Assembly: GCA_036939975.1 (NCBI GenBank)
Contig: JALLPB010000852.1
Span: 1-13,103 of the forward strand
DNA length: 13,103 bases
Reading direction: 5' to 3'
Source: Cyclostephanos tholiformis
Taxonomy: Eukaryota > Bacillariophyta > Thalassiosirophyceae > Thalassiosirales > Thalassiosiraceae
The notes below the pieces were generated by a model. That model saw nothing but the letters and a program-made list of their open reading frames with translations. It made no database searches and was not told where the DNA came from. Shown here piece after piece: positions 1 to 6,800 of the stretch. A program made the translations under genes and the position numbers. How positions within the stretch are numbered: the first letter of the stretch is position 1; the number at the start of each line of letters is the position of its first letter.

Positions 1-292
1 GGCTAGGTTCCGCATCACTCTTGTCTACAGAAGTCTCCACTGGAAGCCGCCGCCCTGACCATTTCCCATGCCGCTGCGGCTCATTGTCCGCATTACCATT
101 TGGTAATGCTATTACCATTTGGTAATGGGGGTCAGAAAATCCAAGATGATGATGTGTTGTTAGTGTACATAGTTCACCAGGTTTTATTACCTTGCGTACC
201 TATCTTCTAAACACATACGCAGGAACTTCTGGTGGAGCTTTAATTCTTCAATAATTATAATTGCTTCCAACACCGCCAATCACAACCCAAAA
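1..292. other. Non-coding leader or LTR remnant of element A
   Basis: No convincing coding frame is visible in this stretch. It precedes the first usable ATG of element A (293) and probably represents the end of its 5' LTR plus the untranslated leader. I could not identify the LTR end or a primer binding site with confidence. The stretch ending in CA near 272 is only a guess, because the right-hand LTR of A is not available for comparison. The only clear structure is the pair of near-identical hairpins at 91-127. Confidence 0.4.
91..127. repeat. Tandem pair of short perfect hairpins
   Basis: Positions 91-108 read CATTACCA-TT-TGGTAATG, a palindrome with 8-bp arms and a 2-base centre. Positions 110-127 repeat it with one change (TATTACCA-TT-TGGTAATG), one base apart. 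Two palindromes in tandem within presumed LTR or leader sequence could be paired protein-binding sites, an RNA structure or a cruciform. The sequence alone does not decide. Confidence 0.8.
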
Positions 293-3040
293 ATGGAATC
301 GGCCGCCAACCTCCACCACCCGACTCCGGCACTTGGAGCTTCTCCTGCTCTACCACGATTGTCATGGAATGGACTCGGCGTCCTGATTGGGCATCAAGGG
401 ACATTCAACTGAGTCTCCCATAGATGCAACAGGCGCCTGGGGAATCCCCCTCACACCTCACAAAGGCCATCCCACCCACTCCCTCGTGACCTGGTTGACA
501 AGGCCTACGCGCTCATACCCCATTGCGGTGATATTGCATTGACGCTCAAACAACAAGAAGCCATGGTTACAAACCTCATGGTGTGGTTTGGTGATGGCCA
601 AGCCGTCACCTTTTACTCCCCACTGTATGTCCACGGTCTCGATAGGGACATCCGATTTAGCCAGGGCATATGCCGCGCCCTCGATGCCATCATTGAGAGA
701 ACGCGGTATTTAGATGATCACCCAGATGACATCCATGAACCGCCACCACCAGCGGGCACGTCACCATGATTCTTTTGACGGATGCCCGACCACCCCCCTC
801 CCCCATGCCTCAGCAGCACGGCATTGGGAGGGTGGTCCAGGCCACCCCATGAGGCAAACCCACCCCCAAATGAGGCCATGACTCTGGGTTGCACCACCTA
901 TGCTGATGCCGTGGCACACACACCCATGGCAAGAACCCCACCGGCCGCCTCCATTACAACCCTGACATCCATTCGGAGCATCCTTTCCCTTCGCTCACAT
1001 ACTTTGCTCCATCCTTTGATGTACACAACTTGGACTGCCAATGGGGACGATGGCGACAATGAAGCTGGCGGCACGGAGGAGTCTAAGGACGACATCTACT
1101 CTTCACGATGACAGCTGAGGCAATGACTGCAGCGGACACCACACTCGGGATCGATTTGGTGGTGACCCCTTCTGGCATGGCTCAAGACTTGGAATCCACC
1201 ACGTCTGTTGGCAGCAACAGCCCTGTCCTCCTAACCTTGCCCAACTCCCCTAGACCTGTGGCCATTGACGCCACTCACCCCCCCATGGCCCATGATACTG
1301 GCACGCACTTCACCTGCATGGCCTGCGGTAGTCCATCACTACCAACAGGCACACCCCTTGAGTCAGCCACCAATGACATGGCCACCCTACAAAGGGCCAT
1401 TTCCGACCATCTCATGGAACTGGATTGGCAATGGATCTCGATTGGATTGAAATACGATGCCATTCATGAACACATGGTTTGGGCTCAGACTGAGTTTGCC
1501 ACACCCACCATCAAGCATTGCGTGAAATCGGCGGTTGACTCAGCTTGTGCCAAACTATTCAAAACAATCACCAATTGGGCCCACACAGCAGTTGATGACG
1601 CGATCAAAACTGCAATTGTCAACGATGGATTGCTGGCTCATCTCATCCATGACAAAGTAACAGCGGCGGTAATGACCATTGTTAACAAACTCATGACAAC
1701 AATGGTAACCCCTGAATCCACGACACACTGGATGACGTGTTCACGTCATATCAAGACTGCATTCTCAATGAGCGCAAACTGGCAGAAGAGGGGTTCTTGG
1801 AGTTTATCATGGCACAACAGAAGTTGGCAAGAACGGAATACCTCGAATTCCTGATGGGGGCAATGATGGAGACCATTGCAACAATCAATGCTATGATTGA
1901 TGCCAGCAAGGCCAGGCTCAATGCTACCATTTGCTCACACAATGCCACACTCAACCAAGACAGCATGCAGCCATTGGGCCGGCCCACAGTGATGCAGTTG
2001 ACATCGAGTCCTCCCACCACGTCAGTTCTGACAGCTACCCCCCATATGCCGGCCTCTACCATTACACCTCCGCTGACCAGCCAGGGGTCCCGGGCCGATA
2101 ACCCCACCCCAATGGGTGCCTCACACGGGGCTTATGTGGGAATGCCATACTCACACCCATCATATCCTCCCCTTCACATTCCCCCCCCAGTGTCCACAAC
2201 CACAGACACACCTGGTGGTCATGGATCCTTTGGACGGGCTTCCCCTGGACAAAATACCTCCCATACTCAGGGGGGGCACCACCAGATAATCTGGCATATC
2301 CGGGTATGGCGTCAACCACAAATGTGTGTTTCGACAATGACACCACACAATCCGGGGGGGATCACACCTTCCACACCAGCCCACCCCACATAAGAACTCC
2401 ACACCCCAGTCATCATGGGGGGGCACCACCAGATACTTCTGCATTTCTGGGTTCGGCGACAGCCTCAAATGTGCACCCACCACATGAGACCATGCACTCT
2501 GGGGGGGCTCATACCTTTCATGCCCACCCACCACATGAAAGAACCCCATGCCCCAGCCCTACGGGGTTGCAACCACTGTCTAGGTCTTATGACCTTCCCC
2601 CCGGATGCTCAGACCATTCCTCAGAATATCACGGTGGATAATATGGCCTTGATATAGATACTTCTCTTTGTGAAGAGTTCCTCTACCAGATTGGCTTTGA
2701 CGATGCTTCGGTTTACAGCAAAATCATTTGTGGACACCGGATCATCCGTAGTGGCTGGCACAACGTACACTTCAACATCTTTGGTCCTCAGCCTAAAACA
2801 ATCCTGAAATCTAATGCCTTCACCATGCATCTCCTCCTCGAGAAGTTCGATGCACCATCTATCGTACAGTGGTATGAATGTCTCACGAACACCTGCAAGG
2901 GATTTCGCATTGCCCTGGTACCCTTCGATGCCATCCAATTTCAACGTCGTCAGGAGGGACTATGTATACCAGGCCTTGGATTCAACCGATATAATGATAT
3001 GGCCAGCGCATTGTGTTTGGTGGATGTCTGCCCATGCACA
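293..3040 (+). pseudogene. gag: Element A gag (broken)
   Basis: This is the structural protein of a copia particle, here disabled. The first ATG is at 293. Apparent sense runs in frame 2 (293 to about 1110, with in-frame stops at 410, 767 and 776), frame 1 (about 1108-1730), frame 0 (about 1725-2270), then frame 2 again, with a TAA at 2639. Visible order: an unrecognised N-terminal part; a long helical part (about 1400-1950); a Pro/His/Gly-rich repeat region (2127-2563); and a conserved core (about 2620-3025) with short motifs such as EYHGG, SIVQWYE, LVPFDAIQF and EGLCIPGLG, which I recognise from diatom copia Gag. The core stops soon after ASALCLV. The rest of Gag, including any zinc knuckle, appears deleted. 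Assignment of 293-1100 to gag is weaker than that of 1400-3040. Confidence 0.65.
2127..2563 (+). repeat. Three imperfect ~147-bp tandem repeats in A gag
   Basis: Two units of exactly 147 bp (2270-2416 and 2417-2563) both begin with seven G residues followed by CACCACCAGATA. Each encodes about 49 residues with the order GGAPPD ... SGG-HTFH ... PPH-RTP-PS. A more diverged unit of about 48 codons (2127-2270) shares the GGH-SF--ASP pattern near its end. Each of the two better units holds a second G7 run 84 bp after the first, so the G7 runs start at 2270, 2354, 2417 and 2501. The frame changes from 0 to 2 at the first G7 run, as expected from a one-base loss in a homopolymer. Confidence 0.75.
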
Positions 3041-4324
3041 CCATTTACAATCTCTCTTGCCACCTCCAACGGAGGTCAATTCCACATGAACATCTGCAAA
3101 CATTGTGGTCATATACCTCTTCCTCTTGTCAATGGTGCCACGTACTACCAAACGTGTTTCGTCAACCCATATGCATCAGAGACGTTAATTTCACCACAAG
3201 CCATATGGCAACTGGCAGGCTACTCTCAGGGGAGACCCATCATCCTCTCAATATACTCACCTTTGGGTCTCTTAAAAATGTCCATTGAACTAAGCCAACA
3301 TGACGGCCTCTACTATAGCACAACAGACACGTTCACCATTGACACAAACCCATGGTCATGATACTCACCATTCGGTGGATCTATATTAACCGACATCGCA
3401 CCAAATGTATACCTAATCGACAACAATGATGACTCCATTGACTCAATTGACTCTGATCTCTATGACACTACAAATGCGCCTCCCATCACTGACACCATGA
3501 CTACGGACAGGATCCCAGCGAACCACCCACCTCATTTACCTGGTATCCCCACTGCCGAGCCCATACAATTTACAGCTCCACCTCCCGCACCACCAAAACA
3601 TGGGCTGCCGATACCTCCCTCTTAGATATATTCTCGTCCAACTAACCCTGCACGTCAACTAGAATCGGAACTGTGGGCCGCCCGTTTACTTCATGCTTTG
3701 GCTACCCGGGCTGATGGCCTCCCAAACTCCTTTGAATTCCACCCATTCCAACACATAGACTGGAAAGTGCAGGCACGGATCCGCAAGAATGAAGCCCGTT
3801 AACAGGCTCAAAAAGTAGATCAGGCCAGTGCCAGATTTTACATGGACCTTGGGTTCATCTGCGCTTCTTCAGATGACTACCAATGCCCAATTCCCCGCAG
3901 TGACCGTGTGGTTGACTCATACAATGGTTACAACTCATACCTCCTCATCGCAGATGACAAATCTTTGATAGCATGGACTTTTCCTACAAGGAGCAAATCC
4001 CCACCACTGGAGATCATCCGACTTTTCCTCCGTACATTTGGACGTGACAAAAACAATGGAGGATTCATCCGTTGTGACCAAGGTGGTGAACTTGCCCGGT
4101 CACATACTCTGGTCAATATGGCACTTACTGAATTCGGGTACATAGTGGAGCCAACCAGCGCCAACAGCCCATCCCAGAACAGGCAGGCTGAAAAGTGGAA
4201 CAATACATTTGCCATCACTACCCAGGCTTTACTGTATGGCGCTTCCCTGGTGCCAAAATACTGGTCGGCCGCCCTCCTCCATGCTGTGGACATCCACAAT
4301 TGCTGGGTCCACTCATGCACTGGA
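3041..4324 (+). pseudogene. pol: Element A pol, part 1: protease remnant and integrase core
   Basis: Reading frame 2 continues from gag through a protease-derived remnant (about 3041-3358, with PFTISLA, CKHCGHIPL, ASETLISPQAI and DGLYYS) to integrase. The protease active-site D-S/T-G is not present; it seems to have been lost in an internal deletion that fuses the gag core to the back part of protease near 3040. In-frame stops occur at 3359 (TGA), 3623 (TAG) and 3800 (TAA), but frame is otherwise kept. Integrase shows its N-terminal flank without the expected Gly-His-Cys stretch (ELWAARLLHALATRADGLP), then catalytic Asp at 3845 (FYMDLGF), Asp at 4076 (RCDQGGEL) and Glu at 4190 (SQNRQAEKWN). 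It ends at VHSCTG where the B LTR begins at 4325, and resumes at 6797. Confidence 0.8.
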
Positions 4325-4512
4325 TGTTAGACAAGCTAGCCTAAGAGAGCTAGCACAGCAAATTTTAGCGAAGAGGGAAATTTTAAATTCTTCCCCAAAA
4401 GGTTTGCCATGAGTTTGCGAAGCAACTAGAGTAGCTTCACACTCATAATTCAGTAATCACCTATTTATCACAAGCTTTATTAGTCACTGTTTAGCAGTGA
4501 TTACTGAATACA
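4325..4512 (+). repeat. 5' LTR of element B
   Basis: The first 119 bases (4325-4443) match 12985-13103 without gaps and with seven substitutions (112/119, about 94%), which defines the LTR start TGTTAGACAAG. The 3' end at 4512 is an estimate: sequence there ends GAATACA, leaving only 30 nt to the gag ATG. I could not recognise a tRNA-complementary primer binding site after it. The LTR would be about 188 bp, short for copia elements. It contains two GCTAGC palindromes and several GCGAAG motifs. Confidence 0.75.
4448..4509. repeat. 13-bp perfect inverted repeat inside the B LTR
   Basis: ATTCAGTAATCAC (4448-4460) and GTGATTACTGAAT (4497-4509) are perfect reverse complements separated by 36 bases. 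A competing smaller stem, TCACTG with CAGTGA near 4483-4500, overlaps the right arm. In RNA this would be a stable stem near the 3' end of the LTR and could affect 3' processing, packaging or strand transfer. That role is inference. Confidence 0.8.
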
Positions 4513-4542
4513 TTACTAAAGCGGAAGCATATTCAAACAACG

Positions 4543-5670
4543 ATGGGAGTAAGAGCAGACATTCGCGAGGAAGTTCGGAAGGAAACGGTTACCAAAATAC
4601 ATGGACAACCGACAAATCACGATTTGACAATCCTTGAGAAAGAACTAATTGCGATCTTAGCTAATATTCCAACAACACTCGGTGGAGGAAATCATGGGCA
4701 TGCAGGAATCATTATGAACCCAGACAGGTACCTAATAATTGCAGGAGTCCCGTTCATCAATCCAACCAATCCAGGAAATTATCCAGAGAATGTCGCAGGA
4801 AATGCGGCGGCAGGGGTAAGAGCGAAAGCGGAAGCAGAACACAAGGAACAAGTGAGAGAATATGAAACGTTTCAAGGAGTTGTACAAGCAACGAAAGATA
4901 TCATTCTAGAAGCGGTAGACCATGAATTCTTACTGGAAATTGAAGACGAGATCTTGGGTTTTTTAAACCAAACACCAACCGACATGCTCACTCATCTTCG
5001 GAATCGCGGAGGAACCTTGGACTTTGCTGACACAAAAACTCTGTTGGCAGAAAGAGATGGAGAGTGGGACGCAAGTGAGGTTCCTCAACTTTACTTCAAT
5101 CGAGTCGAAAAAGCAATCCAAGGACTTACCAGAGCCGGAATAAATTCTGACCTCAATGAACGACGAGACATGGCTTTGTACTACTTGAAAGCGTCTGGAG
5201 AATTCGACGCAGCTGTCAGAGAATGGGAAAACAGGCCAGCAGATCAAAAGACATGGCAAAACATCAAAACCTTTATCTCAGCAGAACATGCGAAAGCAAA
5301 CAAACAAAATAAACTCACCGCAAAGAACTTCAAAGCCAACATGATCGACGAACAAGCAGAAGCGACGGAAGAACTCATCTCGGCTCTCACTGAAAAACAC
5401 ACAAAGCAAATAGAGACCCTCATAAAGAGCACCACAGACGCATTGAAGGAAATGATGGCACTCATTAAAAACGACAAGAAAGAACCAAGTGACCAATCGA
5501 ATAGTGAGAAGAAGAAGAAACGAGAAGAAAGACGAAAAAAGTACAACGACGCACCAGTCTGTAAGCATTGCAACAAAAAACACCCAAACAAAAAGGAAGA
5601 TGAGTGTTGGGAGCTGGAGAAAAATAAAGACTCACGCCCGACTAACTGGACATCAACCAAGAGCAGTTGA
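4543..5670 (+). CDS. gag: Element B Gag polyprotein with CCHC-like zinc knuckle
   Basis: This is an intact 375-residue Gag, the nucleocapsid protein that packages element RNA in cytoplasmic particles. The ATG at 4543 is the first after the LTR. The N-terminal half contains an Ala/Glu-rich helical part (about residues 85-135). The middle holds capsid-like helices (about 140-250). Residues 255-330 are strongly charged and probably coiled-coil, followed by a Lys/Glu/Arg-rich stretch. The zinc knuckle is C340-x2-C343-x3-H347-x7-C355, differing from canonical CX2CX4HX4C. The tail (CWELE ... RPTNW) resembles diatom copia Gag proteins as I recall them. It ends at UGA (5668-5670), and pol follows in the same frame. 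The absence of internal stops suggests B is younger than A. Confidence 0.88.
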   Translation: MGVRADIREEVRKETVTKIHGQPTNHDLTILEKELIAILANIPTTLGGGNHGHAGIIMNPDRYLIIAGVPFINPTNPGNYPENVAGNAAAGVRAKAEAEHKEQVREYETFQGVVQATKDIILEAVDHEFLLEIEDEILGFLNQTPTDMLTHLRNRGGTLDFADTKTLLAERDGEWDASEVPQLYFNRVEKAIQGLTRAGINSDLNERRDMALYYLKASGEFDAAVREWENRPADQKTWQNIKTFISAEHAKANKQNKLTAKNFKANMIDEQAEATEELISALTEKHTKQIETLIKSTTDALKEMMALIKNDKKEPSDQSNSEKKKKREERRKKYNDAPVCKHCNKKHPNKKEDECWELEKNKDSRPTNWTSTKSS

Positions 5671-5673
5671 CGG
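5668..5673 (+). promoter_or_regulatory. UGA-CGG stop between gag and pol: candidate readthrough site
   Basis: Gag ends in UGA immediately followed by CGG, and pol continues in the same frame. UGA-CGG is a known leaky context (type II readthrough in several plant and animal RNA viruses, which also use a 3' RNA structure). No ATG occurs in the pol frame between the stop and 5899, where the protease D-S-G region is about to begin, so Pol expression would need readthrough or another trick. I see only a weak 4-bp stem (CAAC/GUUG) downstream. A simple nonsense mutation in a former gag-pol fusion is the main alternative. Confidence 0.45.
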
Positions 5674-6796
5674 TGTGTGGGGCCAACAGAAGTTGAGACG
5701 TGGCAACCAGGAAAGGTGATATCAAGTAAAATAAACACGAATCACACATACCTGACCACTACAAACTACTGGGCTCCACTTGATGACGAAATAGAAATAG
5801 AAGAAACATCAGAACAGATCAAAATAATTGAGACAAAACAATCAATAGCAAATACAAAGGGTAACAAATGGACGCGTCGGGTTGAAAGAAGACGAGCGAT
5901 GAAGTTAGTAATTGATTCGGGTGCAACGTCACACTTTGTACCAGAGGAAATGGATTTACCAAGAAAAGGAAAATCGAACAAAGAAGTCTATTTACCTGAT
6001 AACACCAAATTACACGCGACATATAAAACAGAACTTCCACTTGACCAATTAAGTCAAAAGGCAAGAGAAGCAGACATTCTCCCAGGCTTAAAAACACCTC
6101 TCGTCAGTGTAAACAAGATGGCCGAGGAAGGATATACAACTATTTTCCATCCAGGGGAAGACGGAGTAACGGTGCATAAAAAAGGAACAGTATCGATCAC
6201 AACAACTGAACCACCCGTTCTCCAAGGGTGCAAAAAGAGAGGAGCAACATTATGGACAATCTCAGCAGATGATGAAGCAAACAAAGAGAGGGCAAACACC
6301 GTGTATGACTTACCGTCCATACAACAAACCGTACGCTACCTACATGCAGCTGCAGGCTTCCCAACGAAAGAAACGTGGTTGAAAGCAATCAACGCAGGCA
6401 ACTATAATACATGGCCAACTATTACGTCAAGTATAGTTAGACGCCATTTCCCTGAATCAGATGAAACACAACAGGGACATATGAAACGTCAACGACAAGG
6501 GGTACGATCAACAAGAATAAGAGATGAAACAAATACGATCATACCTGCCACTCCGAAGGTCAAAGACATTTACATAAAGGTACACAATTCGACTGAAACG
6601 ATGCACACCGACCAAACAGGACGTTTCCCTGCAACATCGAGTAGCGGGAATCAATATATCATGGTGTTAGTTGAAGTAGACGGGAATTTTATCGATGCAG
6701 AACCAATGAAAAATAGATCAGAAGGATCCATGATAAAAGCATACAAAACACTATGGGACAGACTCACCTCATCTGGAACCGTCAAACCCAAAACTC
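5671..6796 (+). pseudogene. pol: Element B pol N-terminal fragment: protease and start of integrase
   Basis: This is an open frame in register with gag. It carries an aspartic protease motif D-S-G at 5914-5922 (VIDSGATSHF), which would cleave Gag-Pol. A spacer containing GCKKRGATLW precedes the integrase N-terminal domain (from about 6330, RYLHAAAGFPTKETW). That domain has conserved HFPES and GHMKRQRQGVRST segments but no cysteine after the Cys at 6226-6228, so no canonical HHCC zinc finger. The first catalytic Asp is at 6610 (MHTDQTG). B sequence ends at about 6791-6796 (VKPKTH), before the second Asp. The frame then runs into element A sequence in the wrong register and stops at 6831. RT and RNase H are absent, so this copy cannot move by itself. 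Confidence 0.85.
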
Positions 6797-6800
6797 ACCC
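6791..6800. other. Junction of truncated B with resumed element A
   Basis: Upstream of this point the sequence aligns with the B' integrase at 9797-10225. Downstream it gives TPFEGWWDVKPNL, the normal copia integrase continuation of the VHSCTG that ended A at 4324. The few bases ACTCAC fit B and may partly fit A, so a short microhomology at the join is possible. No 3' LTR and no copy of the putative 5-bp target duplication CTGGA (4320-4324) is present here. Confidence 0.8.

Larger units (their letters stand above)
1..4324 (+). mobile_element. Element A, left part: decayed Ty1/copia retrotransposon
   Basis: This is the left section of an LTR retrotransposon in copia order (gag, protease, integrase, then RT and RNase H further right). 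It runs from inside a presumed 5' LTR or leader to the integrase core, where element B interrupts it. The + strand is C-rich and G-poor, unlike the A-rich element B. Coding sense is broken by several nonsense codons and frame changes, so the copy is dead. The visible integrase motifs match copia elements I know from diatoms. No terminal repeat of A can be paired inside the window, so its exact ends are unknown. Confidence 0.8.
4325..6796 (+). mobile_element. Element B, left part: younger Ty1/copia element, 3'-truncated
   Basis: A copia retrotransposon of a second family lies inside A's integrase. It has a 5' LTR starting TGTTAG, a very short leader, an intact gag and the first third of pol (protease and IN up to just before the second catalytic Asp). 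RT, RNase H and the 3' LTR are missing. The left boundary is fixed by matching 4325 onward with the LTR at 12985. The right boundary is fixed by loss of similarity to the B' integrase just after the VKPxTH motif and by return of element A codons at 6797. The + strand is A-rich. Confidence 0.8.

Noticed and set aside
898..1095. Minus-strand open frame in the A gag region
   Set aside because: It has no recognisable protein signature and lies opposite a gag-like region; long minus frames here follow from the C-rich plus strand.
2270..2507. G-quadruplex formed by four G7 tracts
   Set aside because: Loops of 56-77 nt are far longer than those of usual quadruplexes, so this is not supported by sequence alone.
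4209..4412. Small protein spanning the A/B LTR boundary
   Set aside because: It is a chance fusion of out-of-frame A sequence with the LTR-encoded tail that belongs to the pol frame in the 3' LTR copy.
5244..5738. Long minus-strand frame rich in Phe, Ser and Leu opposite B gag, resembling a membrane protein
   Set aside because: The hydrophobic composition is a by-product of the Lys/Glu-rich, A-rich gag codons on the opposite strand; no start context or family motif is seen.
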